Program-made: the position numbers and the translations under genes
In this document: in pieces, positions 1 through 6,045 of the stretch
How positions within the stretch are numbered: the first letter of the stretch is position 1
Layout of the letters: each line of letters starts with the position of its first letter
Origin: Candidatus Woesearchaeota archaeon
GTDB lineage: Archaea; Nanobdellota; Nanobdellia; Woesearchaeales; JACPBV01
NCBI GenBank assembly: GCA_016180165.1
Contig: JACPBU010000126.1
Location: 1 to 15,764, forward strand
Direction of reading: 5' to 3'
Length of the DNA: 15,764 bases
Notes under the pieces: model-generated
What the model was told of the DNA's origin: nothing
Databases searched by the model: none
The model's input: the letters and a program-made list of their open reading frames with translations, nothing else

Positions 1-1
1 C

Positions 2-535
2 ATAGACACTGAAAACACTTTCAGGCCGGAGCGCATCATCGATTTTGCAAAAGGTGCAGGCCTCGACCCGGAACAAGTGTTGAAAAGCATCAAGGTCGCA
101 AGGGCATTTAATTCTGACCATCAGATGCTCCTGGCAGAGAAAGTAGAGGAACTGGTAAAAACAAGCAGCTCTCCGATCCGGCTTGTTATTGTTGACTCAT
201 TGACGGCCCATTTCAGGGCAGAGTTTATTGGCAGAGGCACCCTTGCAGACAGGCAGCAGAAGCTCAACAAGCATATGCATGTCCTTGCCAGGATAGCTGA
301 TCTCCACAACCTGTGCGTGTATGTGACCAATCAGGTGATGGCAAAGCCAGATATGTTCTTTGGTGACCCCACAGAAGCAATTGGCGGCCATATTGTTGCC
401 CACAACTCCACCTATAGGCTTTACCTCCGAAAAGGCAAGAAAGGCACAAGAGTTGCTCGCCTGGTTGATGCCCCAAATCTGAAAGATGGTGAATGCGCAT
501 TTATGGTTACCAGCGAGGCAATAATTGATGTTTAG
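2..535 (+). CDS. radA: DNA repair and recombination protein RadA, C-terminal part (5' end outside window)
   Basis: This is the archaeal RecA/Rad51-family recombinase, an ATPase that forms filaments on single-stranded DNA and drives strand exchange in homologous recombination. The open frame runs in from the left edge in frame 2, beginning IDTENTFRPERI, a characteristic RadA segment just after the Walker A region. The visible part carries the Walker B strand (LVIVDSLTAHF), the conserved VARAFNSDHQ segment, a loop-2-like region (VTNQVMAKPDMFFGDP, then GGHIVAHNSTYRLYLRKGKKGTR) and the usual C-terminus (RLVDAPNLKDGE...). The N-terminal helix-hairpin-helix domain and Walker A lie outside the window. 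An internal ATG at 77 is not the true start, because conserved RadA sequence continues upstream of it. The gene stops at TAG 533-535 and is followed by a T-rich tract. Identification is firm. Confidence 0.95.
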   Translation: MDTENTFRPERIIDFAKGAGLDPEQVLKSIKVARAFNSDHQMLLAEKVEELVKTSSSPIRLVIVDSLTAHFRAEFIGRGTLADRQQKLNKHMHVLARIADLHNLCVYVTNQVMAKPDMFFGDPTEAIGGHIVAHNSTYRLYLRKGKKGTRVARLVDAPNLKDGECAFMVTSEAIIDV

Positions 536-593
536 GCTCAGATAGGAAAGAACCTTAATGGCATTACCCCGTGTAGTGGTTTTGGCTTCTGGC

Positions 594-610
594 CTATTTT
601 TTTAATTTTG
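594..610 (+). terminator. T-rich terminator after radA
   Basis: A run of seven T (597-603) within a T-rich stretch lies about 60 nt after the radA stop. Archaeal RNA polymerase terminates at oligo-T tracts without needing a hairpin, so this is a reasonable 3' end for radA. Assignment is by sequence only. Confidence 0.5.
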
Positions 611-655
611 AAAGCTTGGGTTTGCTTTTCTGTCAAAAGCCCATTTTATTCCATA

Positions 656-668
656 TATTTATAAATGC
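656..668 (+). promoter_or_regulatory. TATA box of the TRAM-protein gene
   Basis: The stretch ATATTTATAAATG contains a close match to the archaeal TATA box. A start point about 26 nt from its centre would fall near 689, leaving a leader of about 50 nt with a GGTGA ribosome-binding site before the ATG at 740. The first ATG of the open frame (665) lies inside this box and so is unlikely to be used. Confidence 0.6.
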
Positions 669-739
669 AGCCTTATTTTGAAGCTACATTACACCTTAGG
701 TGTAAGATAGAGAATGAGTTACAGAAGGTGAGTTGGAAT

Positions 740-1120
740 ATGAGAAGTGAATTCGATAGATCAAGGGGAAGCAGCTTCACTGCTCCGGTAAAGGTTGGCG
801 ACGAATTGGATGTTGCCATTGAGGCAGTTGGTGAGAAAGGTGATGGCCTTGCGAAAAAGAACGGGTTCGTTTTGTTTGTCCCGAACACCAAGCAGGGCGA
901 TAATGTGAGGATCAAGATTACACGGGTCCTCAGGAAAGTCGGCTTTGCTGAAGTGATTGGTCAGGCAACTGGTGCGCCCACTACTGAAGGTGCTCCGGCG
1001 AGTGAGACTCCCGGGGAAGAGAAGGCGGAAGATACTGAAACCTTTGGTGATGAAGAGGCCACGGAAGAGCCTGAAGGAGAACAGGAAGAGGAATCTGATA
1101 GTCAGGAAGAAGGAGCATAA
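740..1120 (+). CDS. TRAM-domain RNA-binding protein with acidic tail
   Basis: This is a small protein with one TRAM domain (about residues 14-75), recognisable from VGDELDVAIEAVGEKGDG, FVLFVPNTKQGD and VRIKITRVLRKVGFAEVIG. TRAM is an OB-like RNA-binding fold. Stand-alone archaeal TRAM proteins are thought to act as RNA chaperones similar to bacterial cold-shock proteins. The start at 740 is chosen because AAGGTGA lies about 10 nt upstream (725-730) and homology begins at MRSEFDRSRG. The open frame could extend to an ATG at 665, but that codon sits in the TATA box. The last 45 or so residues are almost all Glu, Asp, Ser, Thr, Gly and Ala (for example EEATEEPEGEQEEESD), a highly acidic and probably disordered tail. 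The tail is unusual for an RNA-binding protein and may be autoinhibitory or bind a partner (inference). A T-rich tract follows. It appears to be a single-gene unit. Confidence 0.85.
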   Translation: MRSEFDRSRGSSFTAPVKVGDELDVAIEAVGEKGDGLAKKNGFVLFVPNTKQGDNVRIKITRVLRKVGFAEVIGQATGAPTTEGAPASETPGEEKAEDTETFGDEEATEEPEGEQEEESDSQEEGA

Positions 1121-1146
1121 GATTTCCTTCGAAAGAACAGGTCATC

Positions 1147-1170
1147 TTTCTTTTTTATTTTTCTTTTTTT
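1147..1170 (+). terminator. T-rich terminator after the TRAM gene
   Basis: Twenty of these 24 bases are T, in three runs broken by single C or A residues. The tract begins 26 nt after the TRAM stop and lies just before the thpR TATA-like box. This is a typical archaeal oligo-T termination signal. Confidence 0.6.
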
Positions 1171-1175
1171 CAATA

Positions 1176-1185
1176 CTTTATTATA
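1176..1185 (+). promoter_or_regulatory. TATA-like box of thpR, leaderless arrangement
   Basis: CTTTATTATA is centred about 27 nt before the ATG at 1208. With archaeal TATA-to-start spacing, transcription would begin at or next to the start codon, which implies a leaderless mRNA. No Shine-Dalgarno motif precedes the ATG, which agrees. Confidence 0.5.
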
Positions 1186-1207
1186 CTCCTTTTGCTATCA
1201 AAAGTTG

Positions 1208-1780
1208 ATGAGGCTTTTCATCGCTCTTGATTTTGGGTCATTAAAGCCTACCCTCAAGGATATTCAGAACCAGGTCGCTGGTTGTGATGCTTTTCGCCTT
1301 AAACTCACTGCAAGCTATCACTGCACTTTGCTTTTTCTTGGGGAAATTGGGCAAGGCATGCTTGCCTCCATCCAACAGGGGCTTTCAGAAATCTCATTTG
1401 CCCCATTTTACCTCAACCTGGGAAGTATCGGTTTTTTCCCTAGCAGGCCATTCATAGAGGTCATTTGGATTGGTCTTTCACCCCGGGGTAAGATTAAAGA
1501 GTTGGCTGAAAAGATAAGGGAAACAGTGAGTCGTGTCCTGTCGGGCGGAAAAGAGCCAGATACCAAAAGATTGGATAATAATGAGTTCATTCCTCACATC
1601 ACCTTGGCAAGAGTGAAACAGCTCAAGGATGCTCAGGCAGCGTTGGAACGGCTTAAGGCAGTTAAGGTCAAGCCAGCCTCAATAGAGATAAAAAGATTTC
1701 AACTCATCCAAAGCTCACTCACCCCCCATGGCCCGGAATACCGGGTTATAGCCAGTTTTCCAGAGGGGAAAACGCCTTAA
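1208..1780 (+). CDS. thpR: RNA 2',3'-cyclic phosphodiesterase (LigT/ThpR family, 2H superfamily)
   Basis: This is a member of the 2H phosphoesterase superfamily. Archaeal and bacterial ThpR hydrolyse 2',3'-cyclic phosphates on RNA to 2'-phosphates, and the family is historically called 2'-5' RNA ligase because the reverse reaction joins tRNA halves in vitro. Both catalytic HxTx motifs are visible: HCTL (in YHCTLLFLGEI, about residue 38) and HITL (in FIPHITLARVK, about residue 127). The N-terminus MRLFIALDF is standard, and 190 residues is normal length. ATG 1208 is preferred over a TTG one codon upstream, because of family alignment and the promoter spacing. The stop is followed one base later by the first in-frame ATG of the next open frame, but that gene has its own TATA-like box, so co-transcription is uncertain. 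Confidence 0.9.
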   Translation: MRLFIALDFGSLKPTLKDIQNQVAGCDAFRLKLTASYHCTLLFLGEIGQGMLASIQQGLSEISFAPFYLNLGSIGFFPSRPFIEVIWIGLSPRGKIKELAEKIRETVSRVLSGGKEPDTKRLDNNEFIPHITLARVKQLKDAQAALERLKAVKVKPASIEIKRFQLIQSSLTPHGPEYRVIASFPEGKTP

Positions 1781-1787
1781 AATGGCA

Positions 1788-1798
1788 ATTTTTATAAA
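1788..1798 (+). promoter_or_regulatory. TATA-like box of the membrane-protein gene
   Basis: TTTTTATAAA lies immediately after the thpR stop and is centred 26-27 nt before the ATG at 1821. This fits a leaderless transcript starting at 1821 and is the main reason for choosing that start over the ATG at 1782. Confidence 0.4.
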
Positions 1799-1820
1799 GG
1801 TGCTCATCAGGAAATGCTTT

Positions 1821-2660
1821 ATGATAGGGAGAGGTGCCAGATTCTTCATAGGTTTAACGATAGTAGGGCTATTATTGCTCTTCTCATTTGCCTTGGGGGC
1901 CATTGCAGCAGCCGCTGTTGATGATGATATTGCCCTGTTCGTGGGAAAGGTTAAGGAATCTCCTTCTTTCTATACCCTTATTTTTGAAGAGGATATTGAC
2001 GCTGCTGTCCAGGCCGCTATTCTCGATTTCGCCTCTTTTTTTAAGATTACAAAAAGCAATATCGATCGTTTTGTGAAGATTGATGCCGCTAACATGATTG
2101 TGATAGGCAATCCGGAAAAGAACAAGGTGATGAAAGACCTTGGTGCATCTGGAGATCCCACCTTCAAAATTGACTCTTCTAAAGGCGAAAAATTGCTTAT
2201 TGGCTCAAAAGATCCTGAAAAAATAAAGGAGCTTCTCGAATCTTTGAAATCCATCAAGCCTTCTTCAGGTGCCGCTGTCAATCTGCCGCCAAAGAAACAG
2301 CTTTCCTCGCAACCATTCCCCTCTCTCCCCTCAGATTTAGGAAAAGATGAACTAACAGGTGAAGGTTCTCAAAAAGGGCCCGGTTTTATTGCTGAGCTGC
2401 TTGCTCCCCTCAGAGGTAACCTCTTTGTGTGGCTGATTACTTTTCTTATCATATCGCCTATCTTCGGGTTAGTCGCAGTGCAGCATAGCCAAAGGAAAAA
2501 AAGAGTTCAAAAGCACACGATTGCATTGCAGAACTATATAGGGGCATGCATGCAGCGCGGTTTCCATCCTCAATATCTAAAGCAGAATCTTCCCCCTCAC
2601 CTCATCAGGCAGGGATGGGACAAAAAGATTGTTGAAGATGTTTTTTCTAGGATGAGATGA
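1821..2660 (+). CDS. Two-TM membrane protein of unknown function with C-terminal GW tail
   Basis: I do not recognise a named family. With the 1821 start the product has about 279 residues. An N-terminal hydrophobic segment (about 8-33, FFIGLTIVGLLLLFSFALGA) looks like a signal anchor. It is followed by a domain of about 110 residues (VDDDIALFVGK to KIKELLESLK) containing DAANMIVIGNPEKNKV. That segment recalls the NxIxVGxPxxN pattern of archaeal S-layer-like small extracytoplasmic domains. Then come a Pro/Ser/Lys-rich linker (about 147-188), a second TM segment (about 201-221) and a basic cytoplasmic tail. The tail ends in YIGACMQRGFHPQYLKQNL and QGWDKKIVEDVFSRMR, the 'helix, then GW, then helix' tail seen on many DPANN membrane proteins. 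The inferred topology puts the central domain outside the cell. The alternative start at 1782 adds MAIFIKVLIRKCF. Function unknown. Confidence 0.65.
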   Translation: MIGRGARFFIGLTIVGLLLLFSFALGAIAAAAVDDDIALFVGKVKESPSFYTLIFEEDIDAAVQAAILDFASFFKITKSNIDRFVKIDAANMIVIGNPEKNKVMKDLGASGDPTFKIDSSKGEKLLIGSKDPEKIKELLESLKSIKPSSGAAVNLPPKKQLSSQPFPSLPSDLGKDELTGEGSQKGPGFIAELLAPLRGNLFVWLITFLIISPIFGLVAVQHSQRKKRVQKHTIALQNYIGACMQRGFHPQYLKQNLPPHLIRQGWDKKIVEDVFSRMR

Positions 2661-2740
2661 GCAGGCCGAATTAAGCAGACAGTATTAAGCAGACTGAATT
2701 GAGCAGACAGAAACAATAAATCAAGATTGAGCGGGCAGGA
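2657..2740. repeat. Degenerate 13-15 bp tandem repeats (GAGCAGACNGA type)
   Basis: Beginning inside the stop codon of the upstream gene, the units ATGAGCAGGCCGA (2657), AATTAAGCAGACAGT (2669), ATTAAGCAGACTGA (2684), ATTGAGCAGACAGAA (2698) and, after a 13-nt break, ATTGAGCGGGCAGGA (2726) repeat the pattern ATTRAGCRGRCNGA. No long open frame crosses the array, and it runs straight into a second, different array. It looks like a decayed minisatellite. No function is evident. Confidence 0.6.
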
Positions 2741-2821
2741 ACGATAAAAAAGAGGGGGAAATGATAAATAAGAAAGTTCAATGATAAATAAGAAAGGTTC
2801 AACGATAAACGAGAAATGACG
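2741..2821. repeat. Degenerate 20-21 bp tandem repeats (AYGATAAATAAGAAAGTTCA type)
   Basis: Four consecutive units begin at 2741, 2761, 2781 and 2802. The middle two read ATGATAAATAAGAAAGTTCA and the same with one extra G. The outer two share the AYGATAAA core followed by a purine-rich stretch. The array is purine-rich on the + strand and lies in the 301-nt gap between two membrane-protein genes. The rest of that gap (2822-2961) shows nothing I can name beyond the ribosome-binding site of the next gene. Confidence 0.65.
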
Positions 2822-2961
2822 GCTGAGCAAGATACTTGAGAAACGATTGCACATAGACAGCAGATAGGATTGGGCAACATTGCTGAATATGGAAATTTGG
2901 ATCACTTGCGTTGAGAAGGGCTCGCAGGGTTGGCAGGGCAGGAATCGCTCTTGAAGGTACC

Positions 2962-3828
2962 ATGGTGCTTGAAAAGATTTATCCACTGGAGCTTATTGAG
3001 AAAAGCCCGCTTTATGCGTTGGTATTGGGTGCTGCGTATGCTACCATCGGGATAGGTGCAGCCGTTTTGCTCTTTCCCGACGATCCCGCAATTGTTGCTG
3101 TGGCCTTTATTGCCTTGATAGTATACCCTACTTTGAGCAAGCTGCTCAAGGAAGAAGAAGAGAAGGAAGCCCGCAATGAGGAGTTTGCTCCCATCACGTT
3201 CATTAAAGACCACGAGAATTCTTTCCAGGTCTACACCTTGCTTTTCCTCGGCATGTTGCTTTCCTTTTCTTTTTTTGCTATCATGCTCCCCTCGCTTGCC
3301 ACTAACCATATCTTCGAAAATCAGATTGATGTCCTCTATGGCGCAGGAAAAAGTGGCCAGGCAGTGTTCAGCAAAGGGCTTTTTACAAGCATACTGCTCA
3401 ACAATGCCAGCGTCTTGGTACTTGCTTTCATCTCAGCTTTTATCTTTGGTGATGGTGGCATCTTCCTTCTCACCTGGAACGCTTCAGTCTGGGGTACGAT
3501 TTTTGGCAATTTGGCAAAGACTGCTGCGCTGTCCTCGGCGAAGAGCCCGCTTATCTATTTTGCCCTCGTCTTTTTTTCAGTGTTCCCCCACATGATTTTA
3601 GAGGCTTTTTCCTATGTGTGCAGTGCCACAGCAGGCGGCGTCATCTCAAAAGGCATGCTGAAAGAGAGATTGTTCTCGCCGGAATTCAACAGGATTTTGC
3701 GCAACACAGCTGTGTTTATGGCATTCGCTTTTATCATCCTCCTTGTTGCCGTTTCCGTTGAGACCTATGTGCTGGGTAATGCAGCCACTTACAGGCTGAT
3801 AATCCAGCAGAGTTTTGCTGCAAGATAA
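2962..3828 (+). CDS. SpoIIM-family (DUF95) multi-spanning membrane protein
   Basis: This is an integral membrane protein of the stage II sporulation protein M family. Sporulating bacteria use SpoIIM in the engulfment peptidoglycan-remodelling complex, but archaea have homologues of unknown role, so no sporulation function is implied. The signature is in FFSVFPHMILEAFSYVCSATAGG (PHxxxE). About six or seven hydrophobic segments are visible: two in the N-terminal 60 residues, one at LLFLGMLLSFSFFAIM, a pair around LLNNASVLVLAFISAFIF and LLTWNASVWGTIFG, one with the PH motif, and one near the C-terminus (VFMAFAFIILLVAVSV). A charged Glu/Lys-rich loop (KEEEEKEARNEE) separates TM2 from TM3. ATG 2962 is chosen because AAGGT lies 4-8 nt upstream; a TTG at 2911 would add 17 residues lacking family resemblance. 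Length is 288 aa. It stands alone between a repeat-rich gap and the rpsB leader. Confidence 0.8.
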   Translation: MVLEKIYPLELIEKSPLYALVLGAAYATIGIGAAVLLFPDDPAIVAVAFIALIVYPTLSKLLKEEEEKEARNEEFAPITFIKDHENSFQVYTLLFLGMLLSFSFFAIMLPSLATNHIFENQIDVLYGAGKSGQAVFSKGLFTSILLNNASVLVLAFISAFIFGDGGIFLLTWNASVWGTIFGNLAKTAALSSAKSPLIYFALVFFSVFPHMILEAFSYVCSATAGGVISKGMLKERLFSPEFNRILRNTAVFMAFAFIILLVAVSVETYVLGNAATYRLIIQQSFAAR

Positions 3829-3853
3829 TTTCCATGTGGCTGATTTTGGTTGC

Positions 3854-3859
3854 TTTTTT
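3854..3859 (+). terminator. Oligo-T terminator after the SpoIIM gene
   Basis: Six consecutive T lie 26 nt after the stop codon, inside a T-rich stretch and just upstream of the next TATA box. Probably the 3' end of the preceding transcript. Confidence 0.35.
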
Positions 3860-3866
3860 CCACTAT

Positions 3867-3876
3867 CTTTATAAAT
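3867..3876 (+). promoter_or_regulatory. Upstream TATA box of rpsB (P1)
   Basis: CTTTATAAAT is an excellent archaeal TATA box. Initiation about 26 nt from its centre would fall at about 3898, exactly on an ATG that opens a seven-codon ORF, leaving an rpsB leader of about 110 nt. A second candidate box lies at 3944-3954. Confidence 0.55.
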
Positions 3877-3897
3877 CCCAGGCAGTTCCTTATGCCT

Positions 3898-3921
3898 ATG
3901 ACCGAAGGCCTTCCCGGCTAA
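3898..3921 (+). CDS. Possible leaderless upstream ORF (7 codons) in the rpsB leader
   Basis: ATG at 3898 opens a seven-codon frame encoding MTEGLPG and ending in TAA at 3919. An in-frame ATG two codons upstream would make nine codons. The expected transcription start from the TATA box at 3867-3876 falls on this ATG, so a leaderless peptide could be translated. The frame covers the 5' arm and loop of a hairpin (3908-3930), so ribosomes on it would open that structure. This is speculative: frames of this length are common by chance, and a second promoter could bypass it. Confidence 0.2.
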   Translation: MTEGLPG

Positions 3922-3930
3922 GGGAAAGGC
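3908..3930 (+). promoter_or_regulatory. Hairpin in the rpsB leader
   Basis: GCCTTCCC (3908-3915) pairs with GGGAAAGGC (3922-3930) with one bulged A and a 6-nt loop. This gives eight base pairs, mostly G-C. It lies in the long leader predicted from the P1 promoter, 79 nt before the rpsB ATG. A role in uS2 autoregulation is possible but is inference only. Confidence 0.35.
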
Positions 3931-3943
3931 AAATGTGCACTGA

Positions 3944-3954
3944 GGTTATAAAAA
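3944..3954 (+). promoter_or_regulatory. Second TATA-like box of rpsB (P2), flanked by a 6-bp inverted repeat
   Basis: GTTATAAAAAA is centred about 26 nt before 3976, which would give a 33-nt leader containing the strong Shine-Dalgarno site. It is flanked by TGCACT (3935-3940) and AGTGCA (3955-3960), a perfect 6-bp inverted repeat that could be an operator around the promoter or a leader hairpin in transcripts from P1. Confidence 0.35.
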
Positions 3955-4008
3955 AGTGCATTGTGTTTTTGAAGCGGGATCTGAGTGATAAGTGTAAGGA
4001 GGTTTACA

Positions 4009-4611
4009 ATGGGAACAAATGAGCAGCTCTTAGTGCCTACAGACTCTTACCTGAAGTCAGGCATACATATCGGGACAAAATTTAAGACAAAATATATGGA
4101 GCAGTTCATCTACAAGACAAGGTCAGATGGCCTTTCCGTGTTGAACCTTCAGAGGATAGATGAGCGCATCAGGATTTGCGCAAAGTTCCTGTCAAACTAC
4201 GAGCCAAAAGATATCTTAATGATCAGCAGGCGGGAGAATGGGTGGAAGCCGCTGAAAGCTTTGAACAAATATACGGGCATCACAGTTGTTCCTGGCCGTT
4301 ATCCCCCCGGCATGCTCACCAATGCTGCTTTGGAGATATATCGTGAAGCGAAAATACTTCTGGTGACAGACTCGTGGCCTGACAGGAACGCGATTCTCGA
4401 TGCCAACACCGTCGGCATTCCCGTCATCGCCTTATGTGATACCAATAATCAGTCGAATAACATCGACTTGGTTATCCCCTGCAACAACAAAGGCAAGAAA
4501 AGCCTAGGCCTGTTCTTCCACATCCTGGCGCGTGAATATCTGAAAAACAAAGGCCTGATACAAAAGGACGAAGAATTCAAGGCCCCGATTGAGGAGTTTA
4601 CTGAGGAATAA
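4009..4611 (+). CDS. rpsB: Small ribosomal subunit protein uS2 (archaeal type)
   Basis: This is a structural protein of the 30S subunit. It is recognisable along its whole length: SGIHIGTKFKTKYMEQFIY, the ARXFLSNY-type segment, GRYPPGMLTNAA, LLVTDSWPDRNAI, EA-like ANTVGIPVIALCDTNN and DLVIPCNNKGKKSLGL. At 200 residues it matches archaeal and eukaryotic-type S2 rather than the longer bacterial form. ATG 4009 is fixed by a perfect AAGGAGGT Shine-Dalgarno (3996-4003) five nt upstream. An in-frame GTG at 3985 lies before that site and is not used. In many archaea S2 sits in a ribosomal-protein/enolase operon. Here it stands alone, with its own promoter region and a hairpin-containing leader. Confidence 0.95.
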   Translation: MGTNEQLLVPTDSYLKSGIHIGTKFKTKYMEQFIYKTRSDGLSVLNLQRIDERIRICAKFLSNYEPKDILMISRRENGWKPLKALNKYTGITVVPGRYPPGMLTNAALEIYREAKILLVTDSWPDRNAILDANTVGIPVIALCDTNNQSNNIDLVIPCNNKGKKSLGLFFHILAREYLKNKGLIQKDEEFKAPIEEFTEE

Positions 4612-4645
4612 AGGAAAAGGCAGCAAGCGAAGAATTCAATTTTAT

Positions 4646-4678
4646 GGGAGGTCAGGTAATCTTGTTGGTGTACCTCCC
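4646..4678 (+). promoter_or_regulatory. Hairpin in the rpsB-EF-like gap
   Basis: GGGAGGT (4646-4652) and ACCTCCC (4672-4678) form a perfect 7-bp stem with a 19-nt loop. It lies 35 nt after rpsB and before the TATA-like box of the next gene. It may mark the rpsB mRNA end. There is no T-run after it, so it is not a standard terminator. Confidence 0.3.
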
Positions 4679-4702
4679 GCAAACCGCATTCCAAAAAATC
4701 AC

Positions 4703-4715
4703 AAATTTATTAAAC
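4703..4715 (+). promoter_or_regulatory. TATA-like box of the EF-like gene
   Basis: AAATTTATTAAAC is centred about 26 nt upstream of 4735. This leaves a leader of about 20 nt that contains the strong GGGGGTGG Shine-Dalgarno site (4744-4751) four nt before the ATG at 4756. Confidence 0.5.
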
Positions 4716-4755
4716 TTCAATAGTAATGGCACCTTAAAACTTAGGGGGTGGTTGT

Positions 4756-5004
4756 ATGCCGGAAACCGAAGTCGGGAAAATTACCCATTACTTTGGCAGC
4801 ATCAGCGTTGCCGTGGTAAAGCTTTCGGGTGCGTTAAAGAAGGGAGACACTATCCGCATCAAGGGTGCCACCTCAGACTTCACCCAGGAAGTGAAAGAGA
4901 TGCAGATTGACCACGAGCCGGTTGCCGAAGCGAAGAAAGGCCAGGCGATTGGCTTAAAGATGGATGAGCATGCAAGGGAGCACGATAGTGTGTTCAGGAT
5001 GTGA
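4756..5004 (+). CDS. Translation elongation factor-like protein (EF-Tu domain 2 only)
   Basis: This 82-residue protein is essentially one EF-Tu/EF-1 domain-2 beta barrel: VGKITHYFGSISVAVVKLSG, LKKGDTIRIKGATSDFTQEVKEMQID and AKKGQAIGLKMDEHAREHD follow the domain-2 pattern 'GDxIxIxG...V.SMQ....V..A..G..VGI'. There is no G domain, so it is not a GTPase. Proteins like this are annotated 'translation elongation factor-like' in archaea and some bacteria, and their role is not established. The start is supported by GGGGGTGG four nt upstream. It has its own promoter and converges on gpsA, with 33 nt between the stop codons. Confidence 0.8.
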   Translation: MPETEVGKITHYFGSISVAVVKLSGALKKGDTIRIKGATSDFTQEVKEMQIDHEPVAEAKKGQAIGLKMDEHAREHDSVFRM

Positions 5005-5037
5005 CCAACAAAAGCCAGGTCGAATGAAGATGGATGG

Positions 5038-6045
5038 CTAAATGACTCTCAACAGGTCGCTGATAGCTTCTTTGATAGGCTTCCGCTCATAGAATACGCT
5101 AAACACTTCTCTGGTCAAAGGCAGGTCTATCTTATGTTTCAGTGATAAGGAATGTATCGCTTTGGCTGTCTTGATGCCTTCAGCTATCATCCCATGCATT
5201 GTTTTTTGTATTTCCTCCAGATTCTTCCCTTGGCCAAGCATCTCTCCGACAAGCCTGTTCCGGGAAAACCTTGAGCTGCAGGTTGCCACTAAGTCCCCGA
5301 CGCCAGCTAACCCATAGCAGGTCGCCCGCTTTGCTCCGAATATTCTTCCCACTTTTGCCATCTCTGTCAGTCCTAAAGTGATGATAGCACCTTTTGCATT
5401 ATCTCCGAGATGCAGTGCATCACAGATGCCGATTGCTAACGCAGTGATATTCTTTACTGCTCCGCACACCTCAACACCGATGACATCATCATGGGTATAC
5501 ACCTTGAATGAGCTTGTTTCAAAAACGTGTTTCACCCTCTCTAAACTCGCTTTATCTTTTCCGCCGATTACAGTCGCAGTAGGGATATTTCTGATGACCT
5601 CCTCTGCAATATTCGGGCCGGAGAGTGCGCATATCTTAGTATGCCTGGGAAATTCTTCTGCGATGGCTTGGGTCATTGTTTTGTAAGTCCCCTCTTCAAG
5701 GCCTTTTGCTGCGCTGACAGCGATACACCCTGTTTTTAGAGAACACCCTGCCAGTTTTTGTGAGGTCTCCCTGAAATAAGGAGTAGGTACAGCGATGACA
5801 ATGATGTCTGCTCCTCCGCAGTCTTGCAATGATGTTGTGGCCTGGAGCCGTGATGACAGCCTGATGCCGGGCAGATACAAAGTATTCTCTTTTCTCTTTC
5901 GGATTGCCTCAGCAACTTCTTTGTTTCTCGACCATAGCTTCAGGGCAATTCCCTTTTCAGCCAGGAGATTGGCAAGTGTGGTCCCCCAAGATCCAGCTCC
6001 AATGACTGACACAGTTGCAGTTCCATCTCCGGATTGTTTAATCAT
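5038..6045 (-). CDS. gpsA: NAD(P)H-dependent sn-glycerol-3-phosphate dehydrogenase
   Basis: This cytosolic enzyme reduces dihydroxyacetone phosphate to sn-glycerol-3-phosphate, the backbone of bacterial and eukaryotic phospholipids. All family marks are present over 335 aa: the Rossmann motif GAGSWGT (16-22), AVPTPYFRE (85-93), SAAKGLE (111-117), LSGPNIAEEV (141-150), the catalytic Lys in GAVKN (Lys198), LGDNAKGAIITLGL (213-226), GLAGVGDLVATC (245-256) and SRNR (261-264). It is not the archaeal EgsA (glycerol-1-phosphate dehydrogenase), which is an unrelated family. Its ATG overlaps the stop of the upstream plsC by 8 nt (ATGATTAA), so the two are almost certainly translationally coupled. This pairs G3P production with acylation. 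GpsA also feeds glycerol metabolism in some archaea, but the acyltransferase coupling favours lipid synthesis. Confidence 0.95.
   Translation of the reverse strand: MIKQSGDGTATVSVIGAGSWGTTLANLLAEKGIALKLWSRNKEVAEAIRKRKENTLYLPGIRLSSRLQATTSLQDCGGADIIVIAVPTPYFRETSQKLAGCSLKTGCIAVSAAKGLEEGTYKTMTQAIAEEFPRHTKICALSGPNIAEEVIRNIPTATVIGGKDKASLERVKHVFETSSFKVYTHDDVIGVEVCGAVKNITALAIGICDALHLGDNAKGAIITLGLTEMAKVGRIFGAKRATCYGLAGVGDLVATCSSRFSRNRLVGEMLGQGKNLEEIQKTMHGMIAEGIKTAKAIHSLSLKHKIDLPLTREVFSVFYERKPIKEAISDLLRVI

Noticed and set aside
665..739. Extension of the TRAM gene to the ATG at 665
   Set aside because: That ATG lies inside the TATA box, and the extra 25 residues do not resemble TRAM proteins. A GGTGA ribosome-binding site supports 740.
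2657..2821. CRISPR array
   Set aside because: Units are 13-21 bp, degenerate and directly adjacent with no unique spacers, and no cas gene is present.
2911..2961. TTG start for the SpoIIM-like gene
   Set aside because: The added residues are basic and not family-like. ATG 2962 has AAGGT at proper spacing.
2597..2986. 129-codon open frame on the - strand opposite the repeat arrays
   Set aside because: Its composition (Ser, Leu, Phe rich) comes from translating purine-rich repeats on the other strand. It has no motif and is antisense to two real genes at its ends.
3834..4022. 62-codon open frame across the rpsB promoter and leader
   Set aside because: It runs over both TATA boxes and the Shine-Dalgarno site and overlaps rpsB, with no ribosome-binding site of its own and no recognisable content.
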